Source: JBBATK01 sp040398805 (lineage in GTDB: Bacteria; Bacteroidota; Ignavibacteria; Kapaibacteriales; NICIL-2). From it: DNA of 64,000 nt. A program made the translations under genes and the position numbers. Shown piece by piece: positions 1 through 10,123 of this stretch. Within the stretch, counting starts at the first letter, position 1. Every line of letters starts with the position of its first letter. Below the pieces are notes generated by a model that saw only the letters and a program-made list of their open reading frames with translations, made no database searches and was not told where the DNA came from. The stretch lies in the NCBI GenBank assembly GCA_040398805.1, contig JBBATK010000008.1, positions 1-64,000 on the forward strand, written 5' to 3'.

Positions 1-2
1 TC

Positions 3-1889
3 TTTACGGGGTGTCCGCAGACGCTCATCGAGCGTGTGGAGAAGATCCTGCCGCCGCCGGGGTACAAGCCGCGCTTCAATACCTCGAGCGTGTCGCTGGA
101 TTCGCTCGCTCGGCGCTATCAAGATGCGGTGATGAAGGGAACGGTGGATTCCTCCCTGTGGTATGATGATGCCGCGGTGGTGACGTCGGCCGATACCCTT
201 GCTGTGCAAGGAAGCGGCAACGTCGTGCCGGCACCGGATCCGCTACGCGCCGGTGAGTCGGCAGCCGGATTCGTACCCACGGACACCGTCCGCATGCGCG
301 CGGGCGCATCCCGTGTCATCAGCGCACGAGCCGGCACCGCTCCGTCCGCCGCCATGATGACACAGGTGAACGAGGTGATCGGCACGTTGCCGAAAGTCCA
401 GCAGGACAGCGTGCGCATGCTCATGATGAGCGCCATGATGAGCGGCGGCCGCATACCGCCGGATACCCTGCGTGCGCGGGCCGAGCGCATGCTGGCATCA
501 CTACCTCCCGAACGACGGGATACGATTCTGCAGCAGTTCACGCGCATGCGGGAGCTGATGGCGACGCGGCAGGAGTCCGATGACTCCTTGCAAACGGACG
601 TCGCCGGAGCAGGACAGCAGAGACCCGCTCGGCGCGAAGCGCCGGCGCGGTTACACCTGCGATCCCTTATCGACAAATCCTATCCTTCGCAGATAGAGCT
701 GCAGCTCACGCTCACCGACTCCACGGGCAGGGCCATCCTGGGCTGCGCGCCGCCGTATCTGCGAGCGGACATGCGAGCAGGGAGCTACTGGGTAGGCCTG
801 CTGGATTCATGCAACGGTGAGCGCTCGGTGATATCAACGTTCAGCGTGGAAGAGGTGCGCGAATCCTCCACCGATCCCTACGCTCTGGCCTTCGTCATCG
901 ACCACTCGGGGTCCATGGGCAAGACGCGCATCCGCAAACTGCGGGAGGCGGTGAAGTCCACCTTGTCCATCATCGGCACCACGGACATGGTCACCATCAT
1001 GCCCTTCGCGGGGTCCAGCGGTGTGGATGTACCGCTCACGTCGGACACCGCTCTCATGCGTTCGTCCATGGACATCGAGAAGCATGCGAGCATCAAACCC
1101 GGGACGGCCATCTACGACGCCACTATCCATGCGGTGCGGGAGCTGAGCGCGGCACCGAAGGAAAAGAAGCGGGCCATCCTCATGTTCACCGACGGCGAGG
1201 ACGGATCGTCGAAAAGCAAACTCACCGATGCCATCCGCGCAGCCAGGGACAGCGGTGTGGCGGTCTACGCCATCGCGTATGGTCTCACGAACGAAGAGCC
1301 GCTGCTCGCACTCGCGCAGAAAACAGGCGGACAGTTCTACCGCATCTATTCCACGCGGGAGTTCCCGCTCGTGTTCCGCGACATCTACCGCTCGCTGAAG
1401 AACTACTACCGCATCCGCTACACGCCTCCGCCGTGCGCGGGCATCCACACGGTACGCGCGGAACTTCGCATTCCCGAGATCGGTGTGAAACGCCTGGTGG
1501 CAAGCGGCACGTACGACAAATCCCTGTTCACCGATCTGGACAGCGTGGGATCCATCACCTTCCTCAATATCGAGTTCGCCACGGGCAGTGCGGATATACA
1601 ACCCGGCTCCTCGGGCGATCTGGACGTGATGGCGGCGGCCTTGCTGGCACACCCGCGCACGGTGATGGAGATACGCGGTCACACCGACGACCGCGGCACG
1701 CCGCAAACGAACGAACGCCTCTCCCTTCAACGCGCCGATGCCGTGGCGCGCGCTCTTCAAGAGCGTGGCGTGGACGCTTCGCGCTTGCGCACGCGGGGCT
1801 TCGGCTCGTCCCAGCCCCTGGTGCCGAACACCAGCGATGACAACCGGGCGAAGAATCGTCGGACGGAGTTCGTCATCGTGGCCCAATAG
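3..1889 (+). CDS. VWA-domain / OmpA-domain surface protein (5' partial)
   Basis: The reading frame is open to the left edge, so the true start lies outside the window. The first visible residues, F-T-G-C at bases 3-14, resemble the end of a lipobox, so this may be a lipoprotein. A von Willebrand A domain lies around bases 880-1420, with the metal-binding DHSGSMG motif (DxSxS form), a conserved GTAIYD threonine and an FTDGED aspartate. The last ~110 residues are an OmpA peptidoglycan-binding domain, with an EIRGHTDDRGT segment and a terminal NRRTEF motif. Inference: a surface protein anchored to peptidoglycan that presents a metal-dependent adhesion domain. The N-terminal third is rich in Met, Arg and Ser and has no fold I recognise. 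The domain calls are solid; the role is not known. Confidence 0.85.
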   Translation, partial: FTGCPQTLIERVEKILPPPGYKPRFNTSSVSLDSLARRYQDAVMKGTVDSSLWYDDAAVVTSADTLAVQGSGNVVPAPDPLRAGESAAGFVPTDTVRMRAGASRVISARAGTAPSAAMMTQVNEVIGTLPKVQQDSVRMLMMSAMMSGGRIPPDTLRARAERMLASLPPERRDTILQQFTRMRELMATRQESDDSLQTDVAGAGQQRPARREAPARLHLRSLIDKSYPSQIELQLTLTDSTGRAILGCAPPYLRADMRAGSYWVGLLDSCNGERSVISTFSVEEVRESSTDPYALAFVIDHSGSMGKTRIRKLREAVKSTLSIIGTTDMVTIMPFAGSSGVDVPLTSDTALMRSSMDIEKHASIKPGTAIYDATIHAVRELSAAPKEKKRAILMFTDGEDGSSKSKLTDAIRAARDSGVAVYAIAYGLTNEEPLLALAQKTGGQFYRIYSTREFPLVFRDIYRSLKNYYRIRYTPPPCAGIHTVRAELRIPEIGVKRLVASGTYDKSLFTDLDSVGSITFLNIEFATGSADIQPGSSGDLDVMAAALLAHPRTVMEIRGHTDDRGTPQTNERLSLQRADAVARALQERGVDASRLRTRGFGSSQPLVPNTSDDNRAKNRRTEFVIVAQ

Positions 1890-1897
1890 GCGTACAG

Positions 1898-1925
1898 CAT
1901 CCATCAGACCGGTCTGATGTGCTTT
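1898..1925 (+). terminator. Hairpin terminator after the VWA/OmpA gene
   Basis: CATCAGACC and GGTCTGATG form an uninterrupted palindrome, which would fold as a 7-bp stem with a CCGG loop. It is followed by TGCTTTT, and it starts about 10 bases after the stop codon. Confidence 0.6.
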
Positions 1926-2098
1926 TGCAGCCTTCCGGCCACTCAATAGACCCCCTCCCGTCGCCGATATCTTCCCCATGCTCCACGGCAGCGGATATTC
2001 ATCAAAACATCATGGGCCGGTCATCGTCCCTTTTGGTGGAAATGCCAACGGTGTAATTTTGCTAAGCATTTGATTTCATTAGACGTTATTATCTGATT

Positions 2099-5000
2099 AT
2101 GAACAATGTGGTATGGAGACGGAGTCTCATCCTTTCGCTGGCGGTTTTTGGCGTTCTTTTCTCCTTTCATGGTCTGGCCCAATCGACCGATCCCGTGAAG
2201 GATCCCGAGGAACAGCGTTGGGTGCGGTTGATGCAGGATCCCAAAGCGAATTTCTTCGACATCCAGCGCGAGTTCAACGACTATTGGAGCAAGCACGAGC
2301 GGGCCAAGGGCGACGGCTGGAAGGCCTTCAAGCGGTGGGAGTATTTCTGGGAGCGTCGGGTGTTGCCGGACGGATCATTCCCGTCGAGCAAAGAGATCGT
2401 CGATGCCGTGCAAAAGAAGCTTGCAGACCGCGCAGCCAAGCGCGCGGCGAGCAAGTCCAACCGCAAACAGAACGCCGCAGCGAATTTCACGCTCATGGGT
2501 CCCATGAACGCCATTCCCACGAATGGCGGATGCGGACGTTTGAATAACATCGCCTTCCATCCCACGAACACGAATATCATGTTCGTCGGTGCACCCGCGG
2601 GCGGCTTGTGGAAGACAACGAACAACGGTGCGAGCTGGACCACGAATACCGACCAGTTCCCCACACTGGGTGTGAGCGCTATCGCCATCGACCCCTCGAA
2701 CCCGAACGTGATGTACATCGGCACGGGCGACCGTGACGCATCCGATTCCTACGGAACCGGCGTGTACAAATCCACCGACGGCGGCAGTACATGGACCACG
2801 ACAGGATACACCTACACGCCGCAGAATCAGACGCGTGTGAGCCGCATCCTCATCCACCCCACACAGACGAACATCATCCTCATGGCCGCCAGCAACGGCA
2901 TCTGGAAATCCACGAACGGCGGAACGTCGTGGTCCCAACGCACCACCTCCTTCACCCACGACATGGTGTTCATGCCCACGAACCCCAACTACGTGTATGC
3001 CTCGAACAACGGGAACGTGGTACGCTCTACGAACAATGGTGATACATGGACGGCGATGACGATGGGATACACGGCTTCTGCGGTGAACCGGGTATCGCTG
3101 GCGGTGACCCCGCACAACCCGCGCATCGTCTATGCCCTGTGTTCCAATGCGTCGGGCAGCACGTTCTACGGACTCTACCGCTCCCTCGATACGGGGAATA
3201 CCTGGTCGCTTCGCTCCAACACCCCGAACGTTCTCGGAGGCGCGGCGGCCGGAAACGATACCCGCGGACAAGGGTGGTACGACTTGTGCATGGCGATCAA
3301 TCCCACGGACTCCAACGACGTGTTCATCGGCGGTATCAACACATGGCGCTCCACGAACGGCGGCACGAACTGGTCATGCAAGTCCATGTGGTACACGGGC
3401 ACCTCGCTTCCGTACGTGCATGCCGACGAACACGACATGTGGTACAAGCCGAACACACAGGAATTGTATGTGTGTAGCGATGGCGGACTGTTCCGGACGA
3501 CGAATGGCGGCACGAACTGGACCGACCTGAGTGCGGGACTCGAGATCATGCAGTTCTACCGCATCAGCCAGTCGGCAACGACGGCCGGACGGGTCCTGGG
3601 CGGTGCGCAAGACAACGGCACGAACTTCCGGAACAACAACACGTGGGCGCAGATCTACGGCGGCGACGGGATGGATAATGCGACGGACCAATCGAACGAA
3701 GCGGTTCTCTACGCCTCTTCCCAGAACGGTAACTTCGGTCGCTCCACCAATAGCGGAACGAACTTCACAGGCATCACGCCGTCCGGCCTGGGCGGCACGG
3801 GCTCCTGGGTGACGCCTATCTGCTTGGACGCCAACAACAACGTCTACGTCGCCTATACGAACGTGCATCGCAGCACGAACCGCGGAACGAACTGGACGAA
3901 CATCGGCGGTGCGTTATCATCGGCGGCGTCCTACATGGCGGTGTCACGTTCAGACTCCAACGTCATCGTCATCGGCACAAGCAGTGTGTTACAGAGAACA
4001 ACGAACGGCGGCACCACCTGGACGAACGCCAAGGGAACCGTTCCGAACGGCATTGCCCGTGTGGCGATCCATCCGTCGGGACCGGACACCATAGTGGCGG
4101 TGCTGAGCAATTGGACGGCAGGGAACAAGGTGTTCCGCACGACGAACGGCGGCGGCACCTGGACGAACATCAGCGGCTCGTTGCCGAACATCCCCATGAA
4201 CTGCCTCACCTTCGAGGCCGGTGCGCTCTCGGGTATGTACCTGGGCACGGACATCGGCGTGTATTACCGGAACAACACCATGAGCGATTGGATCAGTTAC
4301 GATGACGGCTTGCCGAATGTTCCGGTGGACGATATCGAGGTCTTCACGGCGGGAGAGAAAGTCCGTGTCGGTACGTACGGACGCGGTCTCTGGCAGGGCG
4401 ACATCTACCGTCAGGGCCCGCGCGCCATCATGTCCGCATCGCGCACCAGCGTTTGCGTTGGCGATACCCTCACGCTGTTCGACAACTCCAGCAATGCCAC
4501 GGGTCGGGTATGGACCATGACGGGCGCCAGTCCGTCCACCTCCACCCTTGCCAACCCCTTGATCAGCTATTCCTCGCCGGGCACGTACTCGGTCACCCTC
4601 ATCGCAACGAACTCCTTCGCAAGCGATACGCTCACGAACACCACGTACATCACCGTCAACGCTCCTCCCACCGCCACCATGTCGGCAACGAAGACCACGG
4701 CGTGCAGCGGCGACAGCATTGTCATCACTGCGCCCGCAGGTATGAAGTCGTACCTCTGGAGCACCGGTGAATCCACTGCGTCCATCGTCCTCCGTTCCGT
4801 CGGCACCTTCCAGGTAAGCGTCACGGTAACGAACAACCAGAACTGCAGTGCCACCTCCACCCCGCAATCGTTCACCATCTTCGCATCGCCCACCACGCTT
4901 GTGAGCGGCACACCCACGGTGTGCGCAGGGGAGAGCGGTACCTACAGCGTCGGCGTCGTCACGCCGGGCAGCACGTACCGTTGGTCACGTCCGAAGTTGG

Positions 5001-6862
5001 GATTGATCAGTGTGGGCGATACGACATCGTCGCAATTCACCGTGGTGTGGAACACAGCCGGACGTGATACGTTGGCGTTCCGCGAAACGAATACCAACGG
5101 GTGTACGGTGGACCGCTCCATCATCGTCACGGTGAATCCTTTGCCCACCGTCTCCCTGACAGGTCCGACCACGGTCTGCAAGGGAAGCCTTCAGACGTTC
5201 TCCACCTCCACCCTTTCCAGCGGTGCCACCATCGAGTGGCAGGCGCCGCGACTCGGCTCCATCATCGGTGCGAACAACAACCCCTCGGGGGTCAACATCC
5301 GGTGGAATTCGGTAGGGCGTGATACCATCATCGCACGGGTCACATCGGCTCTTGGCTGCGTATCGCAAGCGATCCACGAATGCACGGTAAGCGAACTTCC
5401 GTCGGTGTCCATCACGGGTCCTACCGAAGGGTGTAAGAACGTCGTGCGCGCCTTTGCCACGGGCAACGTGACCACGGGAGCGCAGATCGTGTGGAGCAAT
5501 CCCACTCGCGGTTCCATCGTGGGTTCCGCAACGAATACCGCAGGAGTGAATGTGATGTGGACGACAGCAGGAACAGACAGTGTCGTTGCCACCGTGACAT
5601 CGCCGGAGGGATGTGTCTCGTCCTCCTCGTTCGCCTATACCGTCAACGAACTCCCCTCGCCGTCCATCACGGGTGCGGCAAGCGTGTGCGTAGGACAGGA
5701 AGCGGTGTATCAGACAGCATCCGCCTCGGGTCACTCCTTCGCATGGTCCGTTCCTTCCGGTGCCTCGATCATGAGCGGCAGCGCCTCGAACTCCGTCCGC
5801 ATCCGCTGGAGCGGCGCCGTGCGCGACAGTGTGCGCCTGACGGAAACGTCGACGAACGGCTGCTCCGCGACGGTGACATTCTTCGTGGAAGCCGTGCCAC
5901 TCACCGCACCGGTCATCAGCGGTATGTCGGCGGTCTGCACAGGAGCGTCGGCTACCTATTCCGTTCCCCGCACCCAAGGCAATACCTATGCTTGGTCATC
6001 GCCGCAGAAGGGAGTCATCCAAGGATCGGCGACCTCCGATATCGTCTCGGTGCAATGGAACACCCTGGGCTCGGATACGCTCACGGTCACGGAAACGAAT
6101 TCCGTCGGCTGCAGTGTCGTTGCCCGCATCCCCGTCGTGATTCAGGCGCAGCTCAAGCCCTCGGTGGTGTCTGCCAACGGCAAGTACGGGTTCTGTCCTG
6201 GTGAGTCACTCACACTGCAGGCCGCGACGGGTTATGCACAATACATCTGGAAAAAGAATGGAGCGGATGCAGGTTCATCCACATCGTCCCTCGTCGTCCG
6301 TGAAGCAGGTACGTACAGTGTCTTCGTCGCTTCGCCCGCATGCTCCGGTTCGTCCGACGAAATCACAGTAACGGCCTACCCCCCGACACCGAAGCCCGTC
6401 ATCGTCAAAGATGCCAACGTCCTTCGATGCACCACTCCTTCCAAGGCATACCAGTGGTACATCGACAACGTGATTCTCGATGGCGCAACCAGCGACAGTT
6501 ATCGTCCTGCGAAATCCGGAAATCATTGCGTGAAAATCACCGATGACAACGGCTGTCAGAGCGAGGTTGAGTGCGTGGATTTCATCGTAAGCGTTTCACC
6601 GGAAACATCCGAGAGCATCCGCATCGAGCCCAATCCTGTGGACGAGACCTTCCGTATCATCACGCCCGCAACGGGCTCTGCGCCGTGCTTCGTGCGGGTG
6701 CTGGACGTGTGCGGACGGGAAGTGATGCGCCAGGCCTTCGGTTCCGCGGAAGCATTGACGGAGTATCGATTCCGTGTTGCCAACGAACCCGCTGGCGTGT
6801 ACTTCGTCGTCGTCGATCTCGGCACCAACACCTCGTTGGTGGTGAAGCTCGTGAAGATGTAA
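2099..6862 (+). CDS. Giant secreted Asp-box beta-propeller protein with Ig/PKD-like repeats and T9SS sorting domain
   Basis: The 1587-residue product begins with a signal peptide (WRR, a hydrophobic run, then GLAQS around residue 28). Residues ~125-760 carry about eleven Asp-box motifs of the form S/T-T-N-G-G-x-x-W, the signature of BNR/sortilin-type beta-propellers (VPS10-like, sialidase-like folds). Residues ~775-1490 hold repeated PKD/Ig-like modules, each with paired Cys and short GPT.VC-type starts. The last ~80 residues (IEPNPVDETF onward, ending VVKLVKM) look like a T9SS type A sorting domain, so export across the outer membrane is expected. I see no catalytic residues that would prove a glycosidase; adhesion or polymer binding is equally possible. 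It stands alone, with a strong hairpin behind it. Confidence 0.88.
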   Translation: MNNVVWRRSLILSLAVFGVLFSFHGLAQSTDPVKDPEEQRWVRLMQDPKANFFDIQREFNDYWSKHERAKGDGWKAFKRWEYFWERRVLPDGSFPSSKEIVDAVQKKLADRAAKRAASKSNRKQNAAANFTLMGPMNAIPTNGGCGRLNNIAFHPTNTNIMFVGAPAGGLWKTTNNGASWTTNTDQFPTLGVSAIAIDPSNPNVMYIGTGDRDASDSYGTGVYKSTDGGSTWTTTGYTYTPQNQTRVSRILIHPTQTNIILMAASNGIWKSTNGGTSWSQRTTSFTHDMVFMPTNPNYVYASNNGNVVRSTNNGDTWTAMTMGYTASAVNRVSLAVTPHNPRIVYALCSNASGSTFYGLYRSLDTGNTWSLRSNTPNVLGGAAAGNDTRGQGWYDLCMAINPTDSNDVFIGGINTWRSTNGGTNWSCKSMWYTGTSLPYVHADEHDMWYKPNTQELYVCSDGGLFRTTNGGTNWTDLSAGLEIMQFYRISQSATTAGRVLGGAQDNGTNFRNNNTWAQIYGGDGMDNATDQSNEAVLYASSQNGNFGRSTNSGTNFTGITPSGLGGTGSWVTPICLDANNNVYVAYTNVHRSTNRGTNWTNIGGALSSAASYMAVSRSDSNVIVIGTSSVLQRTTNGGTTWTNAKGTVPNGIARVAIHPSGPDTIVAVLSNWTAGNKVFRTTNGGGTWTNISGSLPNIPMNCLTFEAGALSGMYLGTDIGVYYRNNTMSDWISYDDGLPNVPVDDIEVFTAGEKVRVGTYGRGLWQGDIYRQGPRAIMSASRTSVCVGDTLTLFDNSSNATGRVWTMTGASPSTSTLANPLISYSSPGTYSVTLIATNSFASDTLTNTTYITVNAPPTATMSATKTTACSGDSIVITAPAGMKSYLWSTGESTASIVLRSVGTFQVSVTVTNNQNCSATSTPQSFTIFASPTTLVSGTPTVCAGESGTYSVGVVTPGSTYRWSRPKLGLISVGDTTSSQFTVVWNTAGRDTLAFRETNTNGCTVDRSIIVTVNPLPTVSLTGPTTVCKGSLQTFSTSTLSSGATIEWQAPRLGSIIGANNNPSGVNIRWNSVGRDTIIARVTSALGCVSQAIHECTVSELPSVSITGPTEGCKNVVRAFATGNVTTGAQIVWSNPTRGSIVGSATNTAGVNVMWTTAGTDSVVATVTSPEGCVSSSSFAYTVNELPSPSITGAASVCVGQEAVYQTASASGHSFAWSVPSGASIMSGSASNSVRIRWSGAVRDSVRLTETSTNGCSATVTFFVEAVPLTAPVISGMSAVCTGASATYSVPRTQGNTYAWSSPQKGVIQGSATSDIVSVQWNTLGSDTLTVTETNSVGCSVVARIPVVIQAQLKPSVVSANGKYGFCPGESLTLQAATGYAQYIWKKNGADAGSSTSSLVVREAGTYSVFVASPACSGSSDEITVTAYPPTPKPVIVKDANVLRCTTPSKAYQWYIDNVILDGATSDSYRPAKSGNHCVKITDDNGCQSEVECVDFIVSVSPETSESIRIEPNPVDETFRIITPATGSAPCFVRVLDVCGREVMRQAFGSAEALTEYRFRVANEPAGVYFVVVDLGTNTSLVVKLVKM

Positions 6863-6910
6863 GGAGTGTGTGCAGCTGCGGAACACACGGACGTCGACAC
6901 GGAGAGTACG

Positions 6911-6941
6911 GAGAAAGGGTCGCCACGAGCGACCCTTTCTC
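6911..6941 (+). terminator. Strong hairpin terminator
   Basis: A perfect 13-bp stem (GAGAAAGGGTCGC paired with GCGACCCTTTCTC) with a CACGA loop lies about 50 bases after the stop of the giant secreted protein. No long T-run follows, so termination efficiency is uncertain. Confidence 0.65.
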
Positions 6942-7096
6942 GTAGGGATGAAGTGGAGGCGAACTCTGAACTTTGCTTTAAGTTTGCAGCACACGTTCAT
7001 CTCGTCCCCACACAGCGGGCGCAGACCACGATATCCGGACACCGCACGAGTGCAGCATGGGGTTCCGTGATACCACTTCGGGATACGCATACGATT

Positions 7097-8569
7097 ATGA
7101 CTGAAGACGTTCGAGCGCGTTTCGACGCCATTCGCAGTAATATCATCGGGATAGATCAGGAGTTCACCGGACCGTACGGGACGAAGCGTATCATCTATGC
7201 GGACTGGATCGCCAGCGGCCGCTTGTACCGTCCCATCGAAGACCGGATGCTCCACACCTTCGGTCCGTACACCGCCAACACCCACACCGAAAGCAACATC
7301 ACAGGCAGTACGATGACACAGGCGTACGAAGAGGCCAAGGCCATCATCAAGCGTCACGTCAATGCAGGTCCGCACGATGTGCTCATCAACACGGGCACAG
7401 GCATGACGGGCGCGCTTGCCAAACTGCAGCGCATCCTTGGGTGGAAGATCCCCGAGCAGAGCATGGAACGTCTGCACATCGACACCGCGGAACGTCCCGT
7501 CGTCTTCGTCACGCACGCCGAACACCATAGCAATCACACCTGTTGGCTGGAAACCATCTGCGAGGTCGTCATCATACCTCCCGATGCGGAAGGGAAGACG
7601 GACCTTGACGCCTTCGCGGCGCTCCTTGAGCAATACAAAGGCAGACGTGTGCTCGTGGCATCGGTGACAGCGGGCTCGAATGTGACAGGATATGTCCCGC
7701 CGTATAACACCATCGCCAAGATGATCCATCGCGCCGGCGGGCTTTGCTTTGTGGACTTCGCGTGCGCAGCGCCGTATGTGCAAATCGACATGCATCCGCC
7801 CGATGAAGAGGCGCGGCTCGATGCCATCGTGTTCTCACCGCATAAGTTCCTTGGCGGACCCGGTACGTGCGGTGTGCTCGTGTTCAACGACTCGCTCTAC
7901 AAGAACCGCGTGCCGGATATCCCGGGCGGTGGGACGGTGCAATGGACGAATCCGTGGGGTCAGCACTGGTTTCTCGACGACATCGAGCAACGCGAAGATG
8001 GTGGCACACCACCCTTCCTCCAAACCATCCGCACGGCTTTGTGTGTCCGTTTGAAGGAGTCGATGGGTGTTGAGAATATCCATGATCGTGAAACGGAGTT
8101 GCTAGGTATGTTCTTCGACGGGTTAGGCGGGGTGAAGGGTATCAACATCCTCGCGTCGAATATTTGCGATCGCATCGGGGTGATGTCCATGTATATCGAA
8201 GACCTTCACCATAATCTTGCGGTGAAGATGTTGAACGACCGGTATGGTATCCAAGCGCGCGGAGGGTGTAGTTGTGCGGGTACGTACGGACATTACCTTC
8301 TGGAAATCGATAAGGCGCAATCGGAATCGATGGCAAAAAAACTGCTATCCGGGGAGTATTTCCAGAAACCCGGATGGATACGCATCTCCCTGCATCCGCT
8401 GATGTCCGACGACGAGGCACGCACCATCATCGAGGCGTTGCTGGAAATCAACACACACCACAAAGAGTGGCAAGAGGAGTATGTGTACGATGTGCGGAGC
8501 AACCAGTTCTCGCACAAGAGCGACGCCGCGATTCATGTCGCCGGCGAATGGTTCGCCTTCTCGGAGTAG
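7097..8569 (+). CDS. Class V aminotransferase family PLP enzyme (NifS/CsdA-like fold)
   Basis: The 490-residue product has the class V aminotransferase fold. A pyridoxal-phosphate lysine sits in FSPHKFLGGPG, preceded by a THAEHHSNHTCW segment that matches the cofactor-contacting region of cysteine desulfurase relatives and by an FVDFACAAPYV aspartate segment. The start was set at the ATG at 7097 because the upstream in-frame codons read as non-coding sequence and include the terminator hairpin. A C-terminal GGCSCAGTYGH segment holds Cys residues near the position of the desulfurase catalytic loop. I cannot tell whether the enzyme is a desulfurase, a selenocysteine lyase or a lyase on another substrate. 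It is monocistronic and faces the cyclophilin genes. Confidence 0.85.
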   Translation: MTEDVRARFDAIRSNIIGIDQEFTGPYGTKRIIYADWIASGRLYRPIEDRMLHTFGPYTANTHTESNITGSTMTQAYEEAKAIIKRHVNAGPHDVLINTGTGMTGALAKLQRILGWKIPEQSMERLHIDTAERPVVFVTHAEHHSNHTCWLETICEVVIIPPDAEGKTDLDAFAALLEQYKGRRVLVASVTAGSNVTGYVPPYNTIAKMIHRAGGLCFVDFACAAPYVQIDMHPPDEEARLDAIVFSPHKFLGGPGTCGVLVFNDSLYKNRVPDIPGGGTVQWTNPWGQHWFLDDIEQREDGGTPPFLQTIRTALCVRLKESMGVENIHDRETELLGMFFDGLGGVKGINILASNICDRIGVMSMYIEDLHHNLAVKMLNDRYGIQARGGCSCAGTYGHYLLEIDKAQSESMAKKLLSGEYFQKPGWIRISLHPLMSDDEARTIIEALLEINTHHKEWQEEYVYDVRSNQFSHKSDAAIHVAGEWFAFSE

Positions 8570-8672
8570 GTGGGGGAGTGTTCGCTCAACGCAGGATCAT
8601 GGCGCGGACGGACACAGAGGGAAGAAACAAGAATGTTCGGATGAGGATGATTGAATGACGACGATCACATCA

Positions 8673-9254
8673 TCACTTGATCCGACGGATGGTCATCTCC
8701 ACGCGCTCTATCGGTCTGTCCTTCTCATCGCGTGACAGTTCCACGATCTTGTCCGCCACTTCCATGCCGCGGATCACCATGCCATAGGCAGTGTACTTCG
8801 TATCCAGGTTCGGGGTATCGTCCACACAGATGAAGAACTGCGACGTTGCGCTATTCACATCGTTGCCTTTGCGCGCGGCAGACACAGTACCGCGAACATG
8901 TTTCACGGTCGCACTGAACTCCGCAGGCACTGTGGTCTGGGTGCTATCTCCCTGACCCCATTTCTCCCGCGGTTTGGTCTTCGTATTGGGATCACCCCCT
9001 TGAATGACGAATCCGGGAATGATGCGATGAAAGAGCGAACCGTCGTAGAACTTCACCGCCACCAAACTATCGAAGTTGCGGACGTGACGAGGAGCGATGG
9101 TCGCGTCCAATTCCAAATCGATCGTCCCGATCTTTTCTTCCGCCACTGCTACATCGATGGCATACTGCGGATGCTTTTCCGCCTGAGTCCACTGCGCGTG
9201 CGCTGCGGACGCGGAAGCAAGAGCGAAGGCGATGACAAAGAGGATGGTCTTCAT
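8673..9254 (-). CDS. Secreted cyclophilin-type peptidyl-prolyl cis-trans isomerase
   Basis: The 193-residue product has a signal peptide (MKTILFVIAFALASASAAHAQ) and a cyclophilin domain covering the rest. Conserved catalytic elements are visible: FHRIIPGFVIQGGD (catalytic Arg), the SQFFI segment and the YTAYGMVIRGMEVADKI region. It should catalyse proline isomerisation during folding of exported proteins in the periplasm. It is followed on the same strand by a second, lipoprotein-type cyclophilin gene upstream of it, and the two share most core motifs, so they look like paralogues. It ends convergently with the aminotransferase gene. Confidence 0.92.
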   Translation of the reverse strand: MKTILFVIAFALASASAAHAQWTQAEKHPQYAIDVAVAEEKIGTIDLELDATIAPRHVRNFDSLVAVKFYDGSLFHRIIPGFVIQGGDPNTKTKPREKWGQGDSTQTTVPAEFSATVKHVRGTVSAARKGNDVNSATSQFFICVDDTPNLDTKYTAYGMVIRGMEVADKIVELSRDEKDRPIERVEMTIRRIK

Positions 9255-9308
9255 GTCCGTGTGGGTTATGTGAAACGAAGAGTGAGACAGAGGGAGTGTA
9301 GGTGTTCA

Positions 9309-9344
9309 TCACGGTAAGCGCCGACCTGTGCCGGCGCCTCGTGA
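9309..9344 (-). terminator. Hairpin between the two cyclophilin genes
   Basis: TCACG pairs with CGTGA outside, and GCGCCG pairs with CGGCGC inside, around an 8-base loop. It lies in the short gap between two minus-strand genes. There is no T-run, so it could equally be an RNA-stabilising hairpin. Confidence 0.4.
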
Positions 9345-9370
9345 TTGTTCATGTACTATGGAAGGGGTGA

Positions 9371-10003
9371 TTACTTCGTCACCTTCGTGACATTCATCTC
9401 GATCTTCTCGAGCGGGTTGTCCGCACCATCGCGCTTGGAGTTGACGATCTTGTCCGCCACATCCATGCCTTTCAACACTTCGCCGTAGACGGTGTATTGA
9501 CGATCTAAGAAACCGGCGTCGGCCACGCAGATGAAGAACTGCGAGGTGGCGCTGTTCGGGTCCGGCGTGCGCGCTGCAGACAGGATACCACGTGCATGAT
9601 GGGTCTCATTGAATTCCGCAGGCACGGTTGATTGTGTGGGATCGCCCATACCCCAGGTGTTCCGCGGCTTGTTCTTCGAATTCGGGTCGCCACCTTGGAT
9701 CATGAAGTTCGGGATGACACGGTGGAACGCGGTTCCATTGTAGAAACCTTCACTGACAAGCTTGTCGAAATTCGCGCAATGCTTCGGTGCGATATCAGGG
9801 CACAACTCAAGGAGGATCTCACCAAGCTCTTTGCCGGATTGCGTGACCTTCATGAGGTACTGCGGACGTGCGACGTTCTTGGGATTGGGAATCTGACGTT
9901 GGTTTTCCATGGGTGTTGTGGAATTGGTGGATGAAGTGTTCGCATTGGAAGTGCATGCTGTCGCGCTTGCCAAGAGAAGTGTGAGAACGAGTAATACGCG
10001 CAT
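9371..10003 (-). CDS. Lipoprotein cyclophilin-type peptidyl-prolyl isomerase
   Basis: The 210-residue product begins MRVLLVLTLLLASATAC, a lipoprotein signal with a Cys just after S-A-T-A. A Ser/Thr/Asn-rich spacer follows and then a cyclophilin domain with FHRVIPNFMIQGGD, the SQFFICVADA segment and a YGEVLKGMDVADKI end. The ATG at 10003 was chosen because it gives the lipoprotein signal; upstream in-frame codons do not look coding. It is probably an envelope-anchored folding catalyst, paralogous to the next cyclophilin downstream on the same strand. Confidence 0.92.
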   Translation of the reverse strand: MRVLLVLTLLLASATACTSNANTSSTNSTTPMENQRQIPNPKNVARPQYLMKVTQSGKELGEILLELCPDIAPKHCANFDKLVSEGFYNGTAFHRVIPNFMIQGGDPNSKNKPRNTWGMGDPTQSTVPAEFNETHHARGILSAARTPDPNSATSQFFICVADAGFLDRQYTVYGEVLKGMDVADKIVNSKRDGADNPLEKIEMNVTKVTK

Positions 10004-10123
10004 GATCGTGGAACGTTGATGAAACATGATGATAGATGACGTGTGGACGAGGTTGTATTGTGTGGTGATGGATGGCGCGCAATGATATCGCATGGAACGA
10101 CGTGCAGTCAAAAGGGGAAGAGG

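Noticed and set aside
834..1979. 381-codon minus-strand frame within the VWA/OmpA gene
   Set aside because: It is antisense to a clearly homologous gene and has no motif.
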